Origin: JAZFYD01 sp036443405
GTDB lineage: Bacteria > Planctomycetota > PLA2
DNA: 42,859 bases
Reading direction: 5' to 3'
Assembly: GCA_036443405.1 (NCBI GenBank)
Contig: JAZFYD010000171.1
Location: 1-42,859 of the forward strand
Each line of letters starts with the position of its first letter. The stretch's first letter is position 1. Positions 10,628-17,149 of the stretch are shown here, piece by piece. The notes beneath the pieces are model-generated. The model searched no databases, had not been told where the DNA came from, and was given only the letters and a program-made list of their open reading frames with translations. A program made the translations under genes and the position numbers.

Positions 10628-11649
10628 CGTGCCGCCAACTGATCGAAGAGCGCCGAGAGATGGTCGGCGCCATCGGTCGCCTCGAACTCGATCTTCACCA
10701 CGATCAACGGAGGCCCCGCTGCCGGCCACAACGGCTCCAGTTTCACTGCGTCCTTCTCGGTAACCACCACGGGCAGCCCGGGCGCGACGAGCTCTTCGAC
10801 GTCCCGCGCCGCATACGCGTGATGATCCCGAAACACGCGGCGGTCGCGAATCCGGCCCCCGAGGGCCTCGACCGTCAGATGAAACGCGCGAGGGTTGCCG
10901 ATGGCACACGCGACCAGGACGTCGCGGTCCGTTAGCGCCTCCGCGCATTCCGGCCGGAAGACACCGGTTACGACAGGCGCCGTCGTCCGCGTGCGCACCA
11001 CGCGCATCGTGTCGCCGAGGGAGTCGCGCTCGACCTGGTCGGCCCGCGTCAACACGACGAGGGTGGCGCGCGCAAGGGAAGACAGCGGTTCGCGCAGCCG
11101 CCCCGCGGGCGGACAGAAGCCGCCGCCGAAGGGATCGGTCGCGTCCACGAGCACGATGTCCGCGTCGCGGCGCAGCGGGTGGTGCTGAAATCCGTCGTCG
11201 AGCACGAAGAGGTCCACATCATCCTGAATCGTCGACCCGGCCGCGAACCGATCGGGATTTTGCAGGTGCTGCACGTCGGGGAGGTGAGCGCGCAGGACGA
11301 GCGCCTCGTCGTTTCCGTCGGGGCCGTGCGCTCGGTAGCCGCGGCTCAATACGGCGACGGTCTTGCCGCGCCGCGCTAGCTCCTGGCAGGCGTGGATCAC
11401 GAACGGCGTCTTGCCGGTGCCGCCGAACGTCAGGTTGCCGACGCTCAGGACGGGTTTTTCCAGCGAACGGGCCCGGTCCTTGAAGGATCGGGCCCGCCAG
11501 GCCGCTCCGAGCCCGTACAGCCAGGCCAGCGGAGCGAGAAGTACCAGAAGCGTCCGAAAACTAGCCGTCGTCCTCTGTGTCGAGGGCTGCGGCGTCGCGG
11601 TCGGATTCCGTGTCGTCGACGGCGTCTTGGGTTCCGGGTTTGATCTCAA
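10624..11649 (-). CDS. lpxK: Tetraacyldisaccharide 4'-kinase LpxK (start uncertain)
   Basis: LpxK phosphorylates the 4' position of the lipid A disaccharide at the inner membrane. The P-loop is VGNLTFGGTGKTP. It is preceded by the membrane segment LLVLLAPLAWLYGLG, which aligns with the PLSWLYGL of E. coli LpxK, and followed by VLSRGYRAHG and LDDGFQHHPLRRDADIVLVD. The start is the oddity. Between the P-loop and 11649 there is no in-frame ATG or GTG, and the only candidates are TTG 11649, TTG 11676 or a rarer CTG. Any of the TTG starts makes the gene overlap the upstream exported-protein gene by about 90-115 bp. The stop overlaps the GNAT start by 4 bp. Identity is sure, start is not. Confidence 0.9.
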   Translation of the reverse strand: MRSNPEPKTPSTTRNPTATPQPSTQRTTASFRTLLVLLAPLAWLYGLGAAWRARSFKDRARSLEKPVLSVGNLTFGGTGKTPFVIHACQELARRGKTVAVLSRGYRAHGPDGNDEALVLRAHLPDVQHLQNPDRFAAGSTIQDDVDLFVLDDGFQHHPLRRDADIVLVDATDPFGGGFCPPAGRLREPLSSLARATLVVLTRADQVERDSLGDTMRVVRTRTTAPVVTGVFRPECAEALTDRDVLVACAIGNPRAFHLTVEALGGRIRDRRVFRDHHAYAARDVEELVAPGLPVVVTEKDAVKLEPLWPAAGPPLIVVKIEFEATDGADHLSALFDQLAAR

Positions 11650-12439
11650 AGTCTTCGCGCTGTTGCAGCTGCTCAAAGCGCGCCTTCGCGAGGATATGGA
11701 AATACCTGAGGAAGGTCAGATCCTCGGCGGAGAGCTTTTGGTTTTCCAGGATCTTCTTGAGCGAGAGCTCGCGCTTCTTCGAGTGGTTCCAGCCCTTATC
11801 GTAAGGATACTTGGCGAGAAGGTAGGCTTGGCGCTCGGCGGGCGTCATGGCCTCGAGTTCGATGGACTCTTTGGGCCCGACGGCAGCTTGTTCGCCTTCT
11901 CGTTTGGCGCGCAGGCGCTCGAGCAGGGCCTTGCGCTCCTTCGCCGTGAGCTTTCCGACCACCGTCAGCGTGTCGATCGCGTCGTAGCGAAAGAAGATGT
12001 ACCCGTCGGAGTTGCCCGACCACCAAAGCCGCAGTCCGCAGCCGCGCAACTTGAGGTCCTTCTGCTGAACGAAGCGGCTCTTCACGAGGCGCTCGATGAA
12101 CTTCGTGTTGCGAATGACACCCTTGAAGACGACCGGCAGGCCCTTTCCGACACGCAGGGAGACCTCGGCCTTGATGTCGGCGCGGGTCTTTTGACGGCGC
12201 AGTTCATTGGGAACGTCTTGCGGCCGCAGGACGCGGACCTTCTCCGTCTTGCCAATCGCGCGCACGACGTCGTCGTCATCGGCAATTTCCGTTGCGGGGC
12301 GTTCGGAGCCCTCAGCGGGTGCTTCCTTCGTCCCCTGCTCCGGCGCCTTTTCTCCGTCGTTCCCGTCCTGCGCGAACGAAGGCGTGGCGAACACAACAAG
12401 CAGGAACAGCGAGTTCCAGTTCATCAACCAACGCGACAT
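11561..12439 (-). CDS. Exported protein of unknown function
   Basis: 292 residues with a clear signal peptide (hydrophobic core LFLLVVFATP, likely cleavage after SFAQ at about residue 24). An acidic low-complexity linker runs to about residue 55. A globular middle part contains VVRAIGKTEKVRVLRPQDVP, LRLWWSGNSDGYIFFRYDAIDTLTVVGKLTAKERKALLERLRAKREG, and a lysine-rich helical C-terminus ends in an acidic tail. I do not recognise a family. A GGGAG motif precedes the ATG. It lies between the LysM gene and lpxK, overlapping the possible lpxK start, so a periplasmic envelope role is possible. Confidence 0.75.
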   Translation of the reverse strand: MSRWLMNWNSLFLLVVFATPSFAQDGNDGEKAPEQGTKEAPAEGSERPATEIADDDDVVRAIGKTEKVRVLRPQDVPNELRRQKTRADIKAEVSLRVGKGLPVVFKGVIRNTKFIERLVKSRFVQQKDLKLRGCGLRLWWSGNSDGYIFFRYDAIDTLTVVGKLTAKERKALLERLRAKREGEQAAVGPKESIELEAMTPAERQAYLLAKYPYDKGWNHSKKRELSLKKILENQKLSAEDLTFLRYFHILAKARFEQLQQREDFEIKPGTQDAVDDTESDRDAAALDTEDDG

Positions 12440-12563
12440 AACGATCTCCCTGCAGCCCGAGCCCGGACTGCCTGTTCTCGTATCGGGAGATTCCGGCCAA
12501 AAGCTGAAGTCAAAAAGGCTCTGGGGAGACCCCGGGGCGTCCGATGTAACCCTTTTGCAGGAA

Positions 12564-13220
12564 CTACCTTAGGGGAATCTTCAGTACCATTCCGGGACGC
12601 ATGCGCTTGGGGCTCACGCGGGGGTTCAGATTCTGGATCTCATTGCCCCGCATGGCGTCGCCGAGCTGGTGCTTGGCAATCGTCCAGAAGCTGTCGCCTT
12701 CCTTGACGCGGTAGGTGCGATGCCCGGTCTTGGCCCGAGGCTTGGACTTCGATCGGCTCGAGCCGCGGAAGTAGCCGTCCGGGTTCGGGATGACGAGGAG
12801 CTGCCCGACCTGCAGCAGGCGGATGCGGACCTTGGGGTTGGCCGCCGCGATGCGCTGGATAAACGAGTCCTTCAATCCCCACCGGCGACAGAGCTTCCAC
12901 GCGCTGTCATTGCGCTGGACCCGGTAAACCTCCGGCACGCCACGCCTCGATCTTGCCGACTCTTCGTCCTCGGATGCCGTTTCGCCCGCATCCCGACCCA
13001 GTTCGCCGCGCCGGCGCCGCTCTGCGTTGATGAGCCCCTCCAGGTCGGTCTCCGTCGGCCGGTTCATGCCTTCAACCAAAGCCGGGCCCGTGTACGGGAC
13101 CCGAAGGGCCTCCGGAGCCAGTTCGAACTCGGCGCCGCCCCACTGATAGATCGCGACGACCAAAATCATCACGATGATGATGACGATGACCAAGATGCCG
13201 AGTTTTTCGAAGCTCCCCAT
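12564..13220 (-). CDS. Membrane-anchored double LysM-domain protein
   Basis: 218 residues. One N-terminal membrane segment (residues about 8-27, very Ile/Val-rich) is followed by a linker and two LysM domains. The first is YRVQRNDSAWKLCRRWG..IQRIAAANP..LLQVGQLLVIP (about 98-145). The second is YRVKEGDSFWTIAKHQLG..IQNLNPRVSPKRMRPGMVLKIP (about 170-217). LysM binds N-acetylglucosamine-containing glycans such as peptidoglycan, so this should be an inner-membrane protein facing the wall. A GGGAGG Shine-Dalgarno lies 7 nt before ATG 13220. It heads the minus-strand lpxK group. Confidence 0.88.
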   Translation of the reverse strand: MGSFEKLGILVIVIIIVMILVVAIYQWGGAEFELAPEALRVPYTGPALVEGMNRPTETDLEGLINAERRRRGELGRDAGETASEDEESARSRRGVPEVYRVQRNDSAWKLCRRWGLKDSFIQRIAAANPKVRIRLLQVGQLLVIPNPDGYFRGSSRSKSKPRAKTGHRTYRVKEGDSFWTIAKHQLGDAMRGNEIQNLNPRVSPKRMRPGMVLKIPLR

Positions 13221-13423
13221 CGTTACGCCTCCCTCAATTGTCAGACTGCTTCATTAGCGGAACGGTGCGGTGCGGTGTCTGCCAAACGCTAGCAAGTGAG
13301 GACCGTCGGAGCAAGCTGAACCCCAACATCCTGTGCGCTTTCAACGGTTTTCACCCTGCAAATAGGGGTCGATCCCGAGCCAAGCGCGTTTGCGGCCAAA
13401 GCGGGCAATCCCTACGTAGCTGC

Positions 13424-13429
13424 TAGAAT
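13424..13429 (+). promoter_or_regulatory. -10-like box TAGAAT, 7 nt before a TTG start
   Basis: TAGAAT is followed by 7 nt and then TTG 13437, in frame with the FGE-fold gene. The same box and spacing precede the TTG of the ABC exporter at 17150. If it is the true -10, transcription starts at or near the TTG and 18 nt before the in-frame ATG 13455. Confidence 0.5.
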
Positions 13430-13436
13430 CGATCGA

Positions 13437-15776
13437 TTGCAGAAGAGCCACACGATGAGCCATAACAAGTCTCTCCAGAGCACCGCGCTGCGGTCGCTCC
13501 TTCTCTTTTCATGGATCGGCTTGCTCGCGCCGTCCGTCCAGTCCTCGCCGGATTCTCCTGAGATCGAGGCCTTGGTACCGGTCCCGCAGGGCACGCTGGC
13601 GCCGGGCGCAAGCCTCAAGAACATCAACTCGCGCACTTCCGGCGACCAGCGGATGTTCGAAGCTCTCATCTATGAGAACTGGGCTGCGGCGCTTCCGCCG
13701 GTGCTCCTCCCGGAGTACTGGATCGGTCGGTACGAGGTCACCAACGCGCAATACAAGCAGTATCTCGACCAGTTCCGAAAAGAGCACACGACATCCGGCG
13801 GTGAGTCGCTCACTCAGATTGCCAAGAAGTACAGCGGCTACGAAGGCGAGGCGCGAGCGATCTTCGCCTTCAATCTGGTGACGATCTGCGAGGCGCTGGA
13901 GAAGGAGAAGCTCTGGGACGAGGCGTGGGGCGATCGCTACAACCTCAAGCCCGCCGGCAAGGATAAGCTCCCGAGGCTCAGCCTCCCCAAGGACCTGAAG
14001 CTCACGGTTTACGCGCACCGCGTGCCGCGGCACTGGTACGGCTGGCACCCCATCGTCGGCCTCCACAGCGGCATGGAGTGGTGTGATCCGCGCGAGAAGC
14101 CGGCCCTAGCGTTTCGCGTGCCCGGCCCGGCGGCGATTCTCCAGATGTTCCAGCTCGGAGAGGACGACGACCTGCCGCCGAAGTTCCGCAAAAGCCGCAT
14201 GCGGGACATCGATTTCGCCGCGTACCCGATCCGCGACGTCTCCATCGGGGAGATTCTGAAGTTCGTGGAGTGGTGCGGGTGCGATCTGCCTTCGGAGTAC
14301 GAGTGGGAGCGCGCCCTGCGTGGCGGTCGCGACAGAAACGCTCAGTACCCGTTCCAGGGCGAGTGGAACCGCGGCAAGGACCAGAACGTGTTCGCGTGGG
14401 CGGACAACCGGTCGAGTAGCCTCGGCCCGATGGCGGTGGATGACAGCTCGGTGGCGCGGGGCGACGGCACCTTCGGCACCCGCCATTCGATCGGCAACGT
14501 CTGGGAACCGACGCGGACGTTTTTCCAGAGGCACCCCTATGTGACTCCGGAACCGCCTTCGCATCAGCTCTACATGTTCTCCCTCATCGCCAAAGGCGCG
14601 TCCTGGGGGGACGGTTGGTTCTTCTGTCAGATCTCTTCGCGCGCGCCCCAGGCGGGTGAAGCGCATCTCGACATCGGACAAAACCACCGCGCTGACAGCC
14701 TCGGCATCCGTCTGGCGAAACACCCCAAGCCCGGGCACGATCTGCTCCGGCACACGATCCTCCGGACGACACTTACAGCGAACGCGAACCGTCAGAACTG
14801 GTCGACCAGCTTCCCGGCACCGGCGTTTGCGTTGCAGCACATGGGCGGAGTCGAAGCCAACCACATGCGCAAGGCGCGCTCGCCGTACATTCACTTCACC
14901 GACAAGGCTATTGCCATCGCCGCCGCTCCTCTGTGGATCTCGCACATGAGCGAGAGGGACAAGAAGCAGCACGACGGCTACAAGGACAAGAAGCTCGCGC
15001 AGAACTCCGAGCAGAACTTCCCGCTCGGCATCCTACGCATCGACGTGCCCTTCCTCGCCGGAAAGCGCCTGTTCCAAAAAGACGCAGACAAGCTGGACGA
15101 GCAACGCAAGGTCTGGGAAGAGTGGAAGAAGGCGCAAAAGAACAAGAAGAAAAAGCGCGGGAAGAAGAAAAAGGACGAGCCCGAGGAGAAGCCGCCGCCC
15201 AAGCCGCCCGCGATGGACAAGTACGAACAGGCCGTCTTGAAGGTCAAGTCCTCGCTGCACAACTGGCGCGAGGCGGAGTTCGAGCCCGGCGAGTTCATCA
15301 TCGTCTACTGGCACGGATTCATCGGCCTGACCAACAAGTCCCTGACGATGCCGCCCGCCGCCATCCTGATTCCCAAGGAGGGCCGCAAGCGGCTGCGCGG
15401 CGGCAAGGGGATCAAGAACACGCGCCTGACGCTGGACATCAACGGCGAGGCGATCAACCTCGAGATGACCACCGAGGCCAGGCCCAAGAAGGTCAGGCGT
15501 GAGGTGCCCACGCACCGCCAAGGCGAACTTTGGCCCCTATGCGAAACTCTCGATCCCACTTTGAAGTGGGCCGGTTGGCCCAAGCGCAAGCCGAACAAGA
15601 CCGTCTGGACCTTTGAGGTGCGGATCCCGGTCAAGAAGGGTGCACTGGAATCCTTCGAGTGGATAGACGAGAAGATGAAGATGCCGGACCCCGCCAAGAA
15701 GGCGGCGGAACCGGCCAAGAAAGCAACGGAACCGGCGAAAGAAACGCCGGAACCGGCCAAGGAAAAAGGCAAGTAA
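13437..15776 (+). CDS. Exported FGE-sulfatase-fold protein with lysine-rich insert and PAK repeat tail
   Basis: 779 residues from TTG 13437 (TAGAAT box 7 nt upstream), or 773 from ATG 13455, which has an AGAAGAG-like Shine-Dalgarno. A signal peptide (core LRSLLLFSWIGLLAPSVQS) is followed by a formylglycine-generating-enzyme-like (SUMF1) domain. That domain shows GRYEVTNAQYKQYLDQF, LPSEYEWERALRGG, SIGNVWEPTRTFF and KGASWGDGWFFCQISSRA. The paired catalytic cysteines of true FGE are not evident; only one cysteine sits in the region, so sulfatase activation is doubtful. A lysine-rich insert (about residues 565-590) leads to a second unrecognised domain, and the C-terminus is four PAKxxxE-type heptads. 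Probably periplasmic; function unknown. Confidence 0.8.
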   Translation: MQKSHTMSHNKSLQSTALRSLLLFSWIGLLAPSVQSSPDSPEIEALVPVPQGTLAPGASLKNINSRTSGDQRMFEALIYENWAAALPPVLLPEYWIGRYEVTNAQYKQYLDQFRKEHTTSGGESLTQIAKKYSGYEGEARAIFAFNLVTICEALEKEKLWDEAWGDRYNLKPAGKDKLPRLSLPKDLKLTVYAHRVPRHWYGWHPIVGLHSGMEWCDPREKPALAFRVPGPAAILQMFQLGEDDDLPPKFRKSRMRDIDFAAYPIRDVSIGEILKFVEWCGCDLPSEYEWERALRGGRDRNAQYPFQGEWNRGKDQNVFAWADNRSSSLGPMAVDDSSVARGDGTFGTRHSIGNVWEPTRTFFQRHPYVTPEPPSHQLYMFSLIAKGASWGDGWFFCQISSRAPQAGEAHLDIGQNHRADSLGIRLAKHPKPGHDLLRHTILRTTLTANANRQNWSTSFPAPAFALQHMGGVEANHMRKARSPYIHFTDKAIAIAAAPLWISHMSERDKKQHDGYKDKKLAQNSEQNFPLGILRIDVPFLAGKRLFQKDADKLDEQRKVWEEWKKAQKNKKKKRGKKKKDEPEEKPPPKPPAMDKYEQAVLKVKSSLHNWREAEFEPGEFIIVYWHGFIGLTNKSLTMPPAAILIPKEGRKRLRGGKGIKNTRLTLDINGEAINLEMTTEARPKKVRREVPTHRQGELWPLCETLDPTLKWAGWPKRKPNKTVWTFEVRIPVKKGALESFEWIDEKMKMPDPAKKAAEPAKKATEPAKETPEPAKEKGK

Positions 15777-15782
15777 GGACCC

Positions 15783-16019
15783 ATGCCCCGCATCATCCTG
15801 CGCGAAGACAACCTCACGCGCATTCAACAGGAACTGAAGGAGCGCCGCGGCGTCGACTTCAACATCTCCAACGAAGAGGCCGTCTTCAGCATGCTGAAGT
15901 ACTGGTGCCGCGAGTCCGCCAAGGGCGAGGCCGACGTGGATGAGGTCTCCCAAAAGGAAGACCGCTTCATGGTCGTCGCCAACCAGGACTTCTTCGACGC
16001 ATTGCAGAAGGTTCTCTAG
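15783..16019 (+). CDS. Small conserved-looking protein of unknown function
   Basis: 78 residues beginning MPRIILREDNLTRIQQELKERRGVDF, 6 bp after the FGE-fold gene with an AAGGA Shine-Dalgarno overlapping the junction, so the two are co-transcribed. No signal peptide or membrane segment. It looks like a compact alpha/beta protein (ISNEEAVFSMLKYWCRESAKG, then RFMVVANQDFFDALQKVL). I do not recognise a family. Its last codons and TAG stop lie inside a perfect 16-bp palindrome, so the end of the gene doubles as an RNA hairpin. Confidence 0.72.
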   Translation: MPRIILREDNLTRIQQELKERRGVDFNISNEEAVFSMLKYWCRESAKGEADVDEVSQKEDRFMVVANQDFFDALQKVL

Positions 16020-16040
16020 AGGAACTCTAGAGAACCTTCT
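16006..16040. other. Perfect 16-bp palindrome spanning a stop codon (hairpin, possible terminator)
   Basis: The left arm AGAAGGTTCTCTAGAG (16006-16021) and right arm CTCTAGAGAACCTTCT (16025-16040) are exact reverse complements around GAA. The TAG stop of the 78-residue gene is at 16017-16019 in the left arm. No T-tract follows, so it is not a canonical intrinsic terminator. It may stabilise the 3' end or stop transcription in another way. Confidence 0.7.
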
Positions 16041-16052
16041 GCTAATGCTGGC

Positions 16053-16129
16053 CCAACGCCTGACGGCGTTGGAGCGGATGAGGTTGCGCGAACCGCATCG
16101 CAGGCTGGCCCAACGGCTGACGCCGTTGG
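16053..16129. repeat. Dispersed hairpin repeat, copies 1 and 2
   Basis: Copy 1 is CCAACGCC-TGAC-GGCGTTGG (16053-16072). Copy 2 is CCAACGGC-TGAC-GCCGTTGG (16110-16129). Both are perfect 8-bp stems with a 4-nt loop, flanked by GGC before and AGC after. The seventh stem pair differs between copies but stays complementary. The spacer contains GGATGAGGTTGCGC (16076-16089), which recurs at 17003-17016. Confidence 0.9.
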
Positions 16130-16262
16130 AGCGATCGGGTTCGAACCTCTATCGCCGAACCAATCGTCCAACCAGGGGAACGGTCTAGGCACGCTGTCCG
16201 GCTGGCGCTCGGACAAAGGCGAGCAACGCTCCAAGCATCTCAGACCGTTCGAACGTGTGGCT

Positions 16263-16313
16263 CCAACGGCGTCAGCCGTTGGGCAGGAAACACGGCAACG
16301 GCGTCAGCTGTTG
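16263..16313. repeat. Dispersed hairpin repeat, copies 3 and 4 (opposite orientation)
   Basis: Copy 3 is CCAACGGC-GTCA-GCCGTTGG (16263-16282). Copy 4 is a decayed CAACGGC-GTCA-GCTGTTG (16296-16313). The loop GTCA is the complement of the TGAC in copies 1 and 2, so these are inverted relative to them. Confidence 0.88.
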
Positions 16314-16326
16314 GGCAGCGGACATC

Positions 16327-16366
16327 CTTTTTTTATGCGGCGCTAACGGCCGCCGCATAAAAAAAG
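16327..16366. repeat. Perfect 16-bp inverted repeat bounded by T7 and A7
   Basis: The left arm CTTTTTTTATGCGGCG (16327-16342) and right arm CGCCGCATAAAAAAAG (16351-16366) flank an 8-nt loop. In both orientations the T-run precedes and the A-run follows the GC stem. It therefore lacks the terminal U-tract of an intrinsic terminator; the whole element would fold as one long hairpin. Confidence 0.85.
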
Positions 16367-16379
16367 ACGAGACCCGCTG

Positions 16380-16978
16380 TCGTCGGCTCGCGACACACAG
16401 GCCCCGTCAAAGATTCGGAGGCTACTCACCTCCTACGGTGCGTTTACTTGTGCGTCTGTACCCTTTGGACCCGAGCGAGGTTCTCCCAGTTCGGGAACCC
16501 CTTCTAGACACCGCTGAGCCCTCGTCGCGGTTCAACCTTTGGTACGCCCAGTCTTTTCTTTTTTGGGAAAAACCTTTTGGCCCGTGCCTGCGTTTCAAAC
16601 CTCTTGATCGTATTGGATTCGAGGCGCGCTCTCGGGTCTCTCGGAGACGGCCGCACCGACACTCCCCATCGCACGACACCCGTGCAACGGCGCAACGAGG
16701 ATCTGTAGCAACATCGCACTCCCCGTCATGGGGACGCGACTACAGGCGTCCCCGCGCAAAACTCGTAATCCGTTTGGGACAAACGGTTTGAGAGGTTTGA
16801 CAGACGTTTCCGGAACGTATGGTCCCCGGCTTGCGACAACGGCAGATCGTTCACAGCCTGGAAGATAAAAGACAAGTAAACAGTGATTTCGTTTGTACCC
16901 TTTTTTCCTTAACTGAGAGCCCAACCATTGCGTTTCAGGTTGCTGGACGCCCCGCCCGCTTGGGCGGGGTTTTTTTTT
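16380..16978 (+). ncRNA. Candidate structured RNA ending at an intrinsic terminator
   Basis: No protein gene is evident here, yet the segment contains a run of hairpins: GGTTC..GGGAACC near 16480-16500, CCCC-GTCAT-GGGG near 16721-16733, GGGGACGC-8nt-GCGTCCCC (16730-16753), CTGTAG..CTACAG enclosing it, and CCGTTTG-GGA-CAAACGG (16770-16786). The plus-strand terminator at 16950-16978 needs an upstream transcript. No match to tmRNA, RNase P, SRP or 6S landmarks was found. The 5' end is not defined. This is a hypothesis, not a recognised RNA family. Confidence 0.3.
16950..16978 (+). terminator. Strong Rho-independent terminator
   Basis: An 8-bp GC stem CCCCGCCC / GGGCGGGG (16950-16957 and 16962-16969) with a GCTT loop is followed by nine T residues (16970-16978). 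It is oriented to stop plus-strand transcription coming from the gene-free region upstream and would insulate the ABC exporter operon. Confidence 0.9.
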
Positions 16979-16980
16979 GC

Positions 16981-17046
16981 CCAACGGCTGACGGCGTTGG
17001 ACGGATGAGGTTGCGCAAATTGCGTCTCCTGACGGCGTTGGAGCCA
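16981..17046. repeat. Dispersed hairpin repeat, copies 5 and 6 (6 partial)
   Basis: Copy 5 is CCAACGGC-TGAC-GGCGTTGG (16981-17000), with one mismatched stem pair. Copy 6 is a half unit CTGACGGCGTTGGAGCC (17029-17045). Between them lies GGATGAGGTTGCGC (17003-17016), identical to the spacer between copies 1 and 2. The unit that was duplicated is therefore repeat-spacer-repeat. Confidence 0.85.
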
Positions 17047-17136
17047 CATGTTCGAGGCGCCTGAGAGGTGCTGCGAATCCTTGGACGTTTGGCCACGGTG
17101 CCATGATGCGGCGCGGAGGATCCTGTAAGCCGCGCC

Positions 17137-17142
17137 TAGAAT
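17137..17142 (+). promoter_or_regulatory. -10-like box TAGAAT, 7 nt before a TTG start
   Basis: TAGAAT is followed by CCTTGGC and TTG 17150, the first possible start after an in-frame TAA at 17126-17128. Because no other start is available, this spacing is good support for leaderless transcription of the ABC exporter pair. Confidence 0.55.
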
Positions 17143-17149
17143 CCTTGGC

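Larger units (their letters stand above)
16041..17149. other. 1.1-kb intergenic region without a credible protein gene
   Basis: This gap holds hairpin repeats (16053-16129, 16263-16313, 16981-17046), a T7/A7-bounded palindrome (16327-16366), several further hairpins and one strong terminator (16950-16978). Open frames cross it in several registers, but none shows a recognisable domain, RBS or third-position GC bias. The segment about 16380-16950 is visibly less GC-rich than its surroundings. Confidence 0.6.

Noticed and set aside
16327..16366. Intrinsic terminator
   Set aside because: The U-run would precede the GC stem in both transcripts; listed as an inverted repeat instead.
16422..16679. 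85-codon minus-strand frame rich in Arg and Ser
   Set aside because: Considered as a small basic protein; no RBS, no hydrophobic core, and it overlaps hairpins that fit a structured RNA better.
16255..16791. 178-codon open frame in the gene-free gap
   Set aside because: Starts in a hairpin repeat, crosses the T7/A7 palindrome, has no RBS and no recognisable fold.
16053..17046. CRISPR array
   Set aside because: The repeats are few, change orientation, have irregular spacing and no unique spacers of constant length; no cas genes are near.
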